A stretch of DNA of 25,875 bases from DATGHS01 sp035307785. Its GTDB lineage: Bacteria; Planctomycetota; Planctomycetia; Gemmatales; Gemmataceae. The DNA is taken from assembly GCA_035307785.1 (NCBI GenBank), contig DATGHS010000365.1, forward strand, positions 1 through 25,875, in the 5' to 3' direction. How positions within the stretch are numbered: the first letter of the stretch is position 1; each line of letters opens with the position of its first letter. A program made the position numbers and the translations under genes. The notes beneath the pieces were generated by a model, which made no database searches, had not been told where the DNA came from, and saw only the letters and a list, made by a program, of their open reading frames with translations. Shown here one piece after another: positions 7,333 through 15,282 of the stretch.

Positions 7333-9024
7333 CTATTTCAAGTCTTTGAGTAGCTTCTTAGCTTCTTCGGCGGCCCGCGTTTTGGGATGCTCCTCGATGA
7401 TCTTATTGAGCACCTTGATTGCCGCGTCTTTGTCGCTATCAACCAACTTGCGCGCCTTGTCCAATTGACTCTTGGCATTATCTTCTTCCAGACTGCTCGG
7501 CGTATCATTCTTCGGCGTATCCGTCTTGGGGTTTGGATCCTTGGGCTTGGTCCTCTTGGGATCTTCCATGGGCGGCGGAGCATCGTTGCCTTTCGCCAAT
7601 TTTGCTTCCAACTCCTTGATTCGCTTCTTTAGCTCCTCGTTTTCCTTTTGTGCCTGAACCAACTGGTGCCTGAGTTCTTTTGCTTTCTTTTGGTCTATGC
7701 CGCGCCCCATTTGATAAATAAGGCCCCAAAAGTCGTCTTTTTTCTGCGGCGGCGGATCCTTTGACGCCGGACTCGCTTTCCGGTGAGCATTTTCCAGATC
7801 GCTTTCCAGGCTCCGAATTCGCTCTTCCTTTGCCCGCAAACTGGCTTGGCTGGAGCGCTCCGCTGTTTGTGCGGCATCTTTCAGTTGCTGATTCTCTGCC
7901 AACGCCGCTTTCTCCGTTGGGCTAGGTCCCAGCAGGCCATGACCCGTCGCGAGCTCAATCAGCAAGACCGAAGCTACTACCAACACAATCCCCAAAAACA
8001 GCCCGGCTACCAACCACAGCAAGCTGGCACCCGTACGCGATTTCGGATGCTCCATAACTAGCTCGGGTTTGCTGGGTCCCTTCCAATTGCCATCGGCAAG
8101 ATTGACCGGCTCCGGCGTGCGCGGTCGCGGTGGCGAATTACGCACGGCAGCGGCCCGAGCGCTGGTTACCGGTGACGGCGTGTAATCTTCCGCTGGCACC
8201 GCCACAGCCTTCACGGGGACCGGCGCCGAGACGCGCCGCCCGGTGCGGGCCGCTTGCACCAAATCCGTTGGCGGGGCCGTACCTTGCGCAGAGGAGAGTG
8301 GAAGAATCAAGGCTCCCGGTGTGCCTTCCGCCACGCGGGCCTCGTCCGAGCCGTCAATCACGCAGCGCCACTGGCACCAGACATCCGGCGGCAAGCCGCA
8401 GAAGTAAGTGCTGAAGGTCACGTCCCAGCGGCGCTCGGGCGGCAGCAGCGCCAGCGCTTCGCCGATAAGTGTCAGCGGTTCCTGGCCGAGATTATAGATC
8501 AGGAATGCAGGCCGATCCGGCGTCGTGGCCGCAGCCAAGACGCCGGCCCAGCCGGCATCACCCGTCTCCATCTCCCAAGCGCGGCACGGGGCAGCCGACG
8601 GCTCATCATCCGGCAACGACCGGCCCCGTTCGATGTAACGCGGTTTGCCATCGAAGCCGGTTTCCATGAACCCCGGCTGTAGCAATGCCCAAGCCGGGCC
8701 GCCCGATGCCAACTCCGAAGCGTCGAACACCACGTGATGCACGAACTTGTTGGTCCGCTGCGAATAATCGCGCCCGGCAAAACACGCCCTGGTGAGTACA
8801 TGGTAGCGCCGGCTGCCTAGCTTGATGCGCAAATGTGAATAGCGCACCGGATTGCGCGCTGCTTGCGGATCACCGGGCGGGATCAACTCCCGGTAGTCGC
8901 TGATGATTTTCAGCTTGGCCAGCAGGTCCGAGGGCAGCCCGCGGGTTTGCGCTACCACGCAGAAGCCATGATCACTGGGCTGCAAACCGTTCGGAACCGA
9001 CGTGTAATACAGTTCGTGGCTCAT
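7333..9024 (-). CDS. GTPase-associated protein 1 (GAP1-N2/GAP1-M) with membrane anchor, coiled coils and TPR-like tail
   Basis: A 563-residue protein. Residues 1-115 (MSHELYYTSVPNGL... GRDYSQRTNKFVHHVVFDA) and about 115-245 (PERRWDVTFSTYFCGLPPDV) match the GAP1 N2 and middle domains, known as partners of double-GTPases. A Pro-rich linker follows, then a membrane segment at 333-357 (LLWLVAGLFLGIVLVVASVL). Next are coiled coils at about 371-413 and 443-477, a Pro/Lys/Asp-rich stretch, and a short TPR-like helical pair at 516-561 (AAIKVLNKIIEEHP). With no signal peptide, the N-terminal domains should be cytoplasmic and the tail outside the membrane (inference). The ATG at 9024 overlaps the GTPase stop as ATGA, so the frame open to 9084 is not the real start. 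GAP1 is thought to regulate or relay the GTPase state. Confidence 0.85.
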   Translation of the reverse strand: MSHELYYTSVPNGLQPSDHGFCVVAQTRGLPSDLLAKLKIISDYRELIPPGDPQAARNPVRYSHLRIKLGSRRYHVLTRACFAGRDYSQRTNKFVHHVVFDASELASGGPAWALLQPGFMETGFDGKPRYIERGRSLPDDEPSAAPCRAWEMETGDAGWAGVLAAATTPDRPAFLIYNLGQEPLTLIGEALALLPPERRWDVTFSTYFCGLPPDVWCQWRCVIDGSDEARVAEGTPGALILPLSSAQGTAPPTDLVQAARTGRRVSAPVPVKAVAVPAEDYTPSPVTSARAAAVRNSPPRPRTPEPVNLADGNWKGPSKPELVMEHPKSRTGASLLWLVAGLFLGIVLVVASVLLIELATGHGLLGPSPTEKAALAENQQLKDAAQTAERSSQASLRAKEERIRSLESDLENAHRKASPASKDPPPQKKDDFWGLIYQMGRGIDQKKAKELRHQLVQAQKENEELKKRIKELEAKLAKGNDAPPPMEDPKRTKPKDPNPKTDTPKNDTPSSLEEDNAKSQLDKARKLVDSDKDAAIKVLNKIIEEHPKTRAAEEAKKLLKDLK

Positions 9025-10301
9025 GCGGATTCCTTCACCGATGAAACAGTGGTGCGGGGCTGCCGCGACGCCACCGGAATGCAACCCGGCAGGCGCAAGT
9101 GGAAGGAAAGCAGCATCGGCAGCGTGACGCTATCCGGCTGAATAGCATCAGGCTCAATGCCCCACAGACTCGAATCGCCCATCTTCTTCGGCATTTTCCC
9201 AAGAGCGCTGACGCCAATGAACGTCACGCTCTCGGCGAAATTCTCGGCCGCCTCGACGATTTCCGGCGTGGTTTCGTGCAACAGCTTGCGCACTTTTTTC
9301 GAATGATCATCGATGGCTTCCATGTTCAGGGCTGTTTGTCCGGAACGCGTGGTTACCAGCGGCTGCTGCGCCGGCACGCTTTCGCTCAAGAGCGGCCCCC
9401 ACAAGTCTTTCTTGGTGACGATCACGATGAGCGGCTTGGTGTGTTTCAAAGCGTCGCCCATGTTCAGCAGCCGACGGATGCGCGTGGCAGCCTCGATCAG
9501 GATCAAATCCTGCCGGCCGGCCCGGCCACGGGCGCCGGATGCGACCACCAGGCCGGCTCGTTCCAGCCGTTGACGGAAGGGCGGATGCTGGGTCGGGTCG
9601 AAAAGGAAAAGCAAAGCGCTGGAGCTGGCCAGATGCCGCGTAACCGGATTGCTAAACGTGTCTTTTCCCGGCAGGAATGATTCACCGGCATTGTCGTAGA
9701 TGCAAATCACACGGGCAAACTTGTCGGCCTCTTTGCCCTTCCAGTGATTTTCCTTGGGCCGCATCGTGAACATGATCGGCTTGGGGAAACTGATGGACTC
9801 TTCACCCATCAGCACCGTGTCATACATGTCGCCCTGTTCTTCGGTCTTGCGGATCAAGTCACCCAGGCTCACGATGTCGTGTGGGTTGGTGTTACAAAAT
9901 AACTGCTGCTCGTAATCGATCAGAACCTGGTTGGCCACGGCATCGGTGTCGCCAAGCGACATACCGAATTGCGCCGGCATGAGCCGGCGCATTTCCCAGG
10001 TCAGCGCAGCCAGGTAGAACGACTTGCCGCAAGACGGCGTGCCAAGGATCGAGATAAACCAGGGCGGCAATTCCAGCAGCGCTCGCGGCACCGTGAGGTG
10101 GCAATTCGGGCAGGCCAATTGCTGGCATTCGCGGCCACGGGCATCAATGGCGAAACCAGCCGGCGTGAAGCGAGAGGGCAGAAAGCGCCTTTGCTGATCG
10201 GGCCCCAACTTTGGGTCGCCGCGCAATTCAGGGTGAACCGACACCCAGAGAATGTCCACCGGCTGGAACTTCTGCCAGCAATGCGGGCAGGTGGTCTGCA
10301 T
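9021..10301 (-). CDS. Zinc-ribbon double-GTPase (DO-GTPase2-like)
   Basis: A 426-residue cytoplasmic P-loop protein. A zinc ribbon is split across the N-terminus (Cys5-x2-Cys8 and Cys64-x2-Cys67, CPHC and CPNC). Then come the P-loop GTPSCGKS at 87-94, the switch/Walker B IYDNAGESF with Asp203 and Gly206, the base-specificity motif TKKD at 296-299, and a SAxG-like motif at 365. This order and the zinc ribbon fit the DO-GTPase2 family (TRAFAC-like GTPases of conflict/signalling systems), which occur beside GAP1 genes. The start is set at the ATG at 10301, just before the zinc ribbon. The frame is open to an ATG at 10409, and a -10-like box at 10441-10446 would allow that longer start, but the extra 36 residues look like unselected GC-rich sequence. 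The stop overlaps the GAP1 start by 4 bases. Confidence 0.85.
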   Translation of the reverse strand: MQTTCPHCWQKFQPVDILWVSVHPELRGDPKLGPDQQRRFLPSRFTPAGFAIDARGRECQQLACPNCHLTVPRALLELPPWFISILGTPSCGKSFYLAALTWEMRRLMPAQFGMSLGDTDAVANQVLIDYEQQLFCNTNPHDIVSLGDLIRKTEEQGDMYDTVLMGEESISFPKPIMFTMRPKENHWKGKEADKFARVICIYDNAGESFLPGKDTFSNPVTRHLASSSALLFLFDPTQHPPFRQRLERAGLVVASGARGRAGRQDLILIEAATRIRRLLNMGDALKHTKPLIVIVTKKDLWGPLLSESVPAQQPLVTTRSGQTALNMEAIDDHSKKVRKLLHETTPEIVEAAENFAESVTFIGVSALGKMPKKMGDSSLWGIEPDAIQPDSVTLPMLLSFHLRLPGCIPVASRQPRTTVSSVKESA

Positions 10302-10440
10302 CAGCAGCGGGGTTGCTTCAGTCCGTGGCAAAGGCGTGATCCTCGCGACGCCGCTGCGCGGCAACCGGGCCACGCAAGGTGCAACTTCAGGGGCAGAACA
10401 CTCTGGCATCGGTTAGAACGAACCGATCCGGCGTTTGGTC

Positions 10441-10446
10441 ATTATA
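10441..10446 (-). promoter_or_regulatory. Candidate -10 box for the GTPase/GAP1 operon
   Basis: On the minus strand the sequence reads TTATAATG, with TATAAT at 10446-10441, between the terminator of the upstream gene (10502-10527) and the GTPase gene. No good -35 box stands 16-18 bases before it. Transcription would begin near 10434, 25 bases before the ATG at 10409 and about 133 bases before the preferred start at 10301. Confidence 0.3.
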
Positions 10447-10501
10447 ACTGGGCGGGTAGAAGATGGCCGGGAATTTCGGTTTTCCGGCGCAAAGCGCGCA
10501 A

Positions 10502-10527
10502 AGCCCAGGGAGGGAAGTCCCTGGGCT
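10502..10527 (-). terminator. Hairpin terminator after the 974-residue secreted protein
   Basis: A perfect 10-bp stem (AGCCCAGGGA at 10502-10511, TCCCTGGGCT at 10518-10527) with a 6-base loop starts 5 bases past the stop codon at 10532. The following bases on the minus strand are only weakly T-rich. It separates this gene from the GTPase operon. Confidence 0.65.
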
Positions 10528-10531
10528 CTTC

Positions 10532-13456
10532 TTATTTCGGCACGAGCGGCTCGATTCGGATGTCGTCGAATTGCACCGTGCCAAGGCCCGTGAGCGCGAG
10601 CACGACGAAGACCTCGCCCGAAGCCGGCACGCGGCGATAGAGTTCGAACTGCTTCCATTCGCACGCATCGGTGATGCGGAGGCCGAGCGCGTCGCCGCCA
10701 ATGTTGTCGTAGGCGAGCGCTCCGTCGGCCGAGGCCAGGAGTGTCCGCGGGATTTTCACCCAGCCGGAGATCTTCACGAGCGATCCCGGCTGCAGTTTCA
10801 CGGTCGGGCTCCGCACGGCCAGGCAGGTGCGCTCCAGCGCGCCCGGAACCTTTGGCGGTTGGTCGGGCTTGGCAGGATCTGATTTGGGCGAAATGTTCAA
10901 CTCGATGCATTGGTTGCCTTCCTTGGGTGTAACCGTCGAATAGCGCGCCTGCATGACTACGAAATCCAGGGAATCTTCCTTCTTAGTCCAACCGGCGGCC
11001 GGGTCGCCTTCAAAAGTGCCGCTGGATAGCACGTTGGCGCCGGTCTTCAGGTTTTTGATTTCGTCCCAAAATGGCCAATGTTTTGGCAACGTCCAGAAAC
11101 TGACGGCGTAGGGACTCGCCGCCGGATGCCGTAGAATCCGCGTTTCCGGCTTGGGAGGCGGTTTGTTCGGCTCCGGCGAGCCAGGCTTGGGCGCTGGTCT
11201 GCCCGCATCAGGACCGGCAGCTTTGGCGGGCGCCCTGGCGGGTTCCGGATTCTTCGGCTTCGGCGGGTGCCTGATTTCCTCCTCCTTTGGCTTTTCGGGC
11301 GGCGGCTGCATGGCGTCCACAGCTTGATCAAACCGCAATCGCATCAGGTGCCGCAACGGCCGCAATGCGCGCTGCCCCTCCAGGTAGGCGTTTCGGTAAT
11401 CCTTGCCGTCGAGATACTCCTGGGCGCGCTGAATTCGATGGGCCGCATCGCCGAGCAGGTTGTCTGTGTCCTTTAGCGCTGGGGCGATCTTTTGCAGTTG
11501 CTCTTCCACCGGCTGGATCTTGGCCAGCTCCGCGCGAGCCAATTGGATGGTCCAATCGGCGGCCGCCGGCGCGGTCTGTCGGCACTGGTCCTGCCACCAG
11601 ACCAGCAGGCCGTCTTTGTTATTGTCTCCTGTAAATACCACCGCCGTGCACAGGTCAAATTCGGGAATCGTAATTTGCACGCCGCCCGGCACTCGCTTGG
11701 GATTATTTATCGAGCGGACTATGCCGGGCCGCACTTCCCACGGCTCTGAGGTCAACGGCACCTGGGGAATGGTTATGCTCAGTGATTTCGTAGCCGATTG
11801 CCCCGACACATATTGCGCCCCGCCACCAAGCCAGATCGGAATAACCAGCAATCCCTTGTCGGTGAAGAGCACCGCGGCCTTCACATGCGGATGCGAGGTG
11901 TCGATCCAAAACGGCGATTTGATTTGCGCTAGCAGCGCCGGTTCCAGCATTTGCATTTCCAAGTTGAGCAACGCCACTTCCAGGAGCCGCTCTTGCCCAT
12001 GATGCGTGTCGGCCAGGAAATGGTCCGACCAATAGCCGATGCCCCGGCAACCGCTGCAAAGTGCAATGTACGTGAGGAGGCGAATCTGTTCCGGTTGGGG
12101 GCCTATGGGCTCCTCGAAAACTGCTTCAGCGGGCTTGTTGAAGGCCAACTGCGTGTACTCATCGGTCCAGTGCGTTTGCACCCAGGTCCAGGTAAAGGCG
12201 CCGGGCCGGGCCAGTAGGCGGCGCTGAACGAGCCAATCGCGGTATTTCGTCAATTCCAAGCTCGTGACTAACGGCCAGCGATGGATTCCGAGCAAGTCAA
12301 TGTTGCGCGAATAGGGCCACAAGCCATCCCAGGCATCGATGGCCAGTAGCCGCTGCGGATCGGTTTCGCGGGTGAATTGGGCAGTTTGCACGACCGGGTC
12401 AACCGCTTCCGCCGGCCGGCCGCCGCCGAGATACGAGAAGAGGATGCGATCACTTGAGAAACTCGGATTAGATGGTTGATTGGAAACCAAGGTCGCCGGC
12501 GCGGTATCGAGGCTAACCACAGGAAGCGTTGGCACCAAATAGAGTTCCTGCCGAAACGGCGCAATTGGCGGCCCTGCTGCAAGGCGAAGCGCGTCGTCGA
12601 TCACCCTGCTCGACGCTCCACTTTCCAGCACCAGCGTGTTGAAGCCGCAGCGCTTCCAGATTTCCAGTGCTGTATCGGAATGACGCACCGCCCGGAAGAA
12701 GAAGCGTTTGCCGCCTACCATGAGCTGATCGCGCTGCAACTCAACCGGCCCACCGCGGCTCGGTCTGACGTTTAAAGCTTGCGGGCTCATCCCGGCGACA
12801 ACGGGACGGTCTTCGGCCACCGGCCCGATATCGACCTGGTTCAGCCATACGTGGAGGCGGCCAGGACCGGCATACAGATTCAACAACAACTGATCGACGA
12901 AGGCGTCGGCAATATCGACATCCCGGCCGAGCTGGGCGCGCAACAACTGTTGTTTCTCGCGCAACAGGCGCGGCACATGCGATAATTCCAGTCGCTGCCA
13001 GCTATCGGTGTTGTTGTAAGTTTCGCCTTCTACGATGGTGGTGAAAGCCTGGTCTCCCTTGCCCGCCTCCGGATTGCGCATGCGCGGCAACACCACACGC
13101 ACGCAAATCTGTATTCCCGGCTTCTTCGCTTTCAGCCAAATGCTGGCCTGCAAGTCTTCGGTCACCGGCGCCCGTGGGGTGGGGTAAAGATAAAAGAGCT
13201 GTGGTCCCGCCTGCGTGCTGGCTTCGGTATCGAGTACGAGAAACTCGGAAGATGTTTCGGCGTGAGCATATTCGGTGCTGACCTGGTGGCCGGCTTCCTG
13301 ATAGCGCACATTGCCCGGGCCCCGCAGAAAGTAGATTTGCCCGCCCCCTAGATCATTGCGATGAATCTGCTGGGCAAAAAGGCCGGGCGAATGGATTGCC
13401 AACACCAGCAGCGGCACCATGCCGGACCAGCAACGAAATGAAGTAGGCGCAATCAT
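10532..13456 (-). CDS. Large secreted protein, glycoside-hydrolase-like core with C-terminal carbohydrate-binding-like domain
   Basis: A 974-residue exported protein. Residues 1-28 are a signal peptide (VPLLVLAIHSPGLFA, then QQ). An N-terminal beta-rich part is followed by a region resembling a glycosidase TIM barrel: FNTLVLESGASS, then LLAIDAWDGLWPYSRNIDLL, then YIALCSGCRGIGYWSD. I cannot assign catalytic acids. A helical stretch (about 640-700) leads to a Pro/Lys-rich linker (about 705-770, with runs such as PPPKPETR). The last 200 residues form a jelly-roll-like domain ending TVQFDDIRIEPL, typical of CBM4/9-like modules. The start at ATG 13456 has GGGAG six bases before it and opens the signal peptide; the frame is open further upstream but unlikely to be used. 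A polysaccharide-related role outside the cell is inferred. Confidence 0.7.
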   Translation of the reverse strand: MIAPTSFRCWSGMVPLLVLAIHSPGLFAQQIHRNDLGGGQIYFLRGPGNVRYQEAGHQVSTEYAHAETSSEFLVLDTEASTQAGPQLFYLYPTPRAPVTEDLQASIWLKAKKPGIQICVRVVLPRMRNPEAGKGDQAFTTIVEGETYNNTDSWQRLELSHVPRLLREKQQLLRAQLGRDVDIADAFVDQLLLNLYAGPGRLHVWLNQVDIGPVAEDRPVVAGMSPQALNVRPSRGGPVELQRDQLMVGGKRFFFRAVRHSDTALEIWKRCGFNTLVLESGASSRVIDDALRLAAGPPIAPFRQELYLVPTLPVVSLDTAPATLVSNQPSNPSFSSDRILFSYLGGGRPAEAVDPVVQTAQFTRETDPQRLLAIDAWDGLWPYSRNIDLLGIHRWPLVTSLELTKYRDWLVQRRLLARPGAFTWTWVQTHWTDEYTQLAFNKPAEAVFEEPIGPQPEQIRLLTYIALCSGCRGIGYWSDHFLADTHHGQERLLEVALLNLEMQMLEPALLAQIKSPFWIDTSHPHVKAAVLFTDKGLLVIPIWLGGGAQYVSGQSATKSLSITIPQVPLTSEPWEVRPGIVRSINNPKRVPGGVQITIPEFDLCTAVVFTGDNNKDGLLVWWQDQCRQTAPAAADWTIQLARAELAKIQPVEEQLQKIAPALKDTDNLLGDAAHRIQRAQEYLDGKDYRNAYLEGQRALRPLRHLMRLRFDQAVDAMQPPPEKPKEEEIRHPPKPKNPEPARAPAKAAGPDAGRPAPKPGSPEPNKPPPKPETRILRHPAASPYAVSFWTLPKHWPFWDEIKNLKTGANVLSSGTFEGDPAAGWTKKEDSLDFVVMQARYSTVTPKEGNQCIELNISPKSDPAKPDQPPKVPGALERTCLAVRSPTVKLQPGSLVKISGWVKIPRTLLASADGALAYDNIGGDALGLRITDACEWKQFELYRRVPASGEVFVVLALTGLGTVQFDDIRIEPLVPK

Positions 13457-13665
13457 TGGGGCTCCCGGGGCTTGGACCCAAATCCAGAATGCGATAACGT
13501 CTGGCGGGCGATTTGAAAAGAGCAATCCTCGGCGCTTCGGGTATCTCCGCCGGCTTGACGAAATTAGGAAATTTAGAAAACTCGCCAAACTCGGCAGAAT
13601 CGGATTTTTTGAGCTAGACTTGATTCAGAAAAAAACAACCGGACTTTGCGTGGAGCGAAAACGTC

Positions 13666-14115
13666 GTGACGAACCCCGAATGGATTAAACTGTTTCGCCA
13701 GATGCCCCAGGACCTGCACAGCAAGTTGATCTTGATCCTGCGCAACCGCACCGAGATTGTGGTCGACAGCATCTACCGGCTGGAGCCGGCGTTTATGGTG
13801 ATGCGGGCCCGGCTTGGCGGCACCATTGAGGGCGGCCTTTTGGTCATGACGCCATACAACCAAATCACTTCGATGTATGTGAACCGGGAAGTGCCGGAAG
13901 AAAACGTGAATGCGATTTTTGAAACCAAGTTGCCGGCGGAGAAGCCGGAAGCCAATGGCAAGCTCTCCGGGTCGCATCATCCGGCGCCGGCGGCTGAAAC
14001 GCCGAAACCTGTCGCGGCACAACCGGCGGCCGCCGACCCGAATGCCGTGCGCAACAATTTGCTGGAACGACTGCGTGCGGCCCGGCAGGCCGCCATCCCG
14101 GCTCACGGCAAATGA
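13666..14115 (+). CDS. Small Sm-like (beta-barrel) protein, function unknown
   Basis: A 149-residue soluble protein with no signal peptide. Residues 17-76 (LHSKLILILRNRTEIVVDSI, then FMVMRARLGGTIEGGLLVMT, then PYNQITSMYVNREV) have the strand spacing of a small Sm/SH3-like beta-barrel. The rest is a low-complexity Pro/Ala linker (about 88-125) ending in a short helix, NNLLERLRAARQAAI. The GTG start at 13666 has GGAG about 9-12 bases upstream. It is transcribed away from the large secreted protein, with 209 bases between them, and ends before a shared hairpin at 14131-14161. I do not recognise a named family; nucleic-acid binding is only a possibility from the fold resemblance. Confidence 0.7.
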   Translation: MTNPEWIKLFRQMPQDLHSKLILILRNRTEIVVDSIYRLEPAFMVMRARLGGTIEGGLLVMTPYNQITSMYVNREVPEENVNAIFETKLPAEKPEANGKLSGSHHPAPAAETPKPVAAQPAAADPNAVRNNLLERLRAARQAAIPAHGK

Positions 14116-14130
14116 GATCAAGGAACGGGC

Positions 14131-14161
14131 AAGGCCCGGGGGCTTCTCGTCCCTGGGCCTT
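14131..14161 (+). terminator. Hairpin terminator between convergent genes
   Basis: The arms AAGGCCCGGGG (14131-14141) and CCCTGGGCCTT (14151-14161) pair with one G-T step and are followed by ACTTTTTC, an intrinsic terminator for the Sm-like gene that ends 15 bases earlier. The right arm overlaps the last codon of the WD40 gene coming from the other side, so the hairpin may serve both. Confidence 0.75.
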
Positions 14162-15119
14162 ACTTTTTCTCTTCAACTTTCAAGTCCCAAAGCTTCACTG
14201 TCTCGTCGTCGCTGGCCGTGGCAAGAGTCTTGCCATCGGGGGAAATCGCCAGTTCGTTGATCCAGTCGCTGTGGCCCGCAAAGGTGGCGATTTCTTCGCC
14301 TAAATCGGCTTCCCAGAGCCGGGCGAGACTGTCGTTGCCCGCCGTCACAAGGCGATTCGAATCGCTCACGAAGGCCAGCGCATTGACGGAGTCTTTGTGC
14401 GCGGCGAATGATTTCTTTTCCTTCTTTGAATCCAGATCCCAGATGAAGACCATGCCATCGCTGCCGCCGCTGGCCAACAGCTTCCCGTCGGGCGAAAAAC
14501 GAACGGAATTAACCGCATCGGAATGGCCCTTGAGCGTATAAGTGGATTGGAAGCTCTCGGCATCCCAAAGCCGAACCATGTTGTCGGAAGCGCCGGAAGC
14601 CAATGACTTGCCGTCGGGAGAGAAGACAACGCTGTTGACGGAATCGTCGTGCCCTTTCAACGTGGCCAGCTGTTTTCCATTTTCCAGATTCCAAACGATG
14701 ATCGTGTTATCGTCACTCGCGGAAGCCAGTCGTTTGCCTTCCGGACTGAAGGCTACCGCATTCACTGAATCAGAATGAGCCTTGAGCGTGCGCACTGTCT
14801 TGCCGGTGGTCAGATCCCAAATGCGAATCGTTTCATCCGCCGAGGCGCTGGCCAGCCACTTGCCATTGGGGCTAAATGCTACGCCAAGAACCGAATCCTC
14901 GTGGCCCTTCAGTGTTCGGGATACCTTGTTTGTGGACAAATCCCACAGCAGGATCGTGTCGTCGGAGCCGCCCGTCGCCAAACTCTTACCATCTGGGCTG
15001 AACGCCACGGCATCGACCGTGTCCGAGTGGCCTTTCAGCGTGGCTTTCGCATTGTTGTCGGCGCGAACGAGGGAAACGATGATCGAACAACCGACCAGGA
15101 CCGGCAAGAAATGGCGCAT
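14160..15119 (-). CDS. Secreted seven-bladed WD40 repeat protein
   Basis: A 319-residue protein with a signal peptide (MRHFLPVLVGCSIIVSLVRA, cut before DNNAK) and then seven WD40 units of 41-42 residues that fill the rest. Each has the pattern 'GH.D.V..VAFSPDGK.LASGS.D..I.LWDL'. Units 1-5 are near-identical in form; unit 6 (FAAHKDSVNALAFVSDSNRL) is the most divergent. Seven units close one propeller with no extra domain. Such proteins are binding scaffolds; export places this one in the periplasm or outside. The ATG at 15119 is chosen for the signal peptide and for GAGGA eight bases before it. The last codons overlap the hairpin at 14131-14161. Confidence 0.9.
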   Translation of the reverse strand: MRHFLPVLVGCSIIVSLVRADNNAKATLKGHSDTVDAVAFSPDGKSLATGGSDDTILLWDLSTNKVSRTLKGHEDSVLGVAFSPNGKWLASASADETIRIWDLTTGKTVRTLKAHSDSVNAVAFSPEGKRLASASDDNTIIVWNLENGKQLATLKGHDDSVNSVVFSPDGKSLASGASDNMVRLWDAESFQSTYTLKGHSDAVNSVRFSPDGKLLASGGSDGMVFIWDLDSKKEKKSFAAHKDSVNALAFVSDSNRLVTAGNDSLARLWEADLGEEIATFAGHSDWINELAISPDGKTLATASDDETVKLWDLKVEEKK

Positions 15120-15145
15120 GGATGATTCCTCATTTGCTTTTGTTT

Positions 15146-15207
15146 GTAGCACCGCCTTCAGGTCGGTTCGGCGTTTCGGGAGGCTGACCGCCTGAATGCG
15201 GTACTAC
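15146..15207. repeat. Imperfect palindromic repeat upstream of the WD40 gene
   Basis: Arms starting GTAGCACCGCCTTCAGG at 15146 and ending CCTGAATGCGGTACTAC at 15207 pair with a few mismatches around a GC-rich centre. The same GTAG...ACCGCCTT...AGG core appears in the element at 24310-24369, so the two are probably related members of one repeat family. It lies 27 bases upstream of the WD40 start codon. Confidence 0.65.
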
Positions 15208-15218
15208 GAACTAACAAG

Positions 15219-15244
15219 AAACCCTGCTTTCGAAAGCAGGGTTT
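15219..15244 (-). terminator. Hairpin terminator after the Lys/His-rich secreted protein
   Basis: A perfect 13-bp palindrome (AAACCCTGCTTTC and its complement, centre TTCGAA) ends in a T-rich stretch on the minus strand (GGGTTTCTTGTT). It stands 38 bases after the stop of the gene at 15283-15723. It is also nearly T-flanked on the plus strand. Confidence 0.7.
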
Positions 15245-15282
15245 TCGGTGACACAGCGTATGTCGCAGACAGCTGCGAACCA

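Noticed and set aside
14170..15060. Repeated 120-130 base pattern on the minus strand
   Set aside because: It is explained by the seven WD40 units of the encoded protein, not by a DNA-level repeat element.
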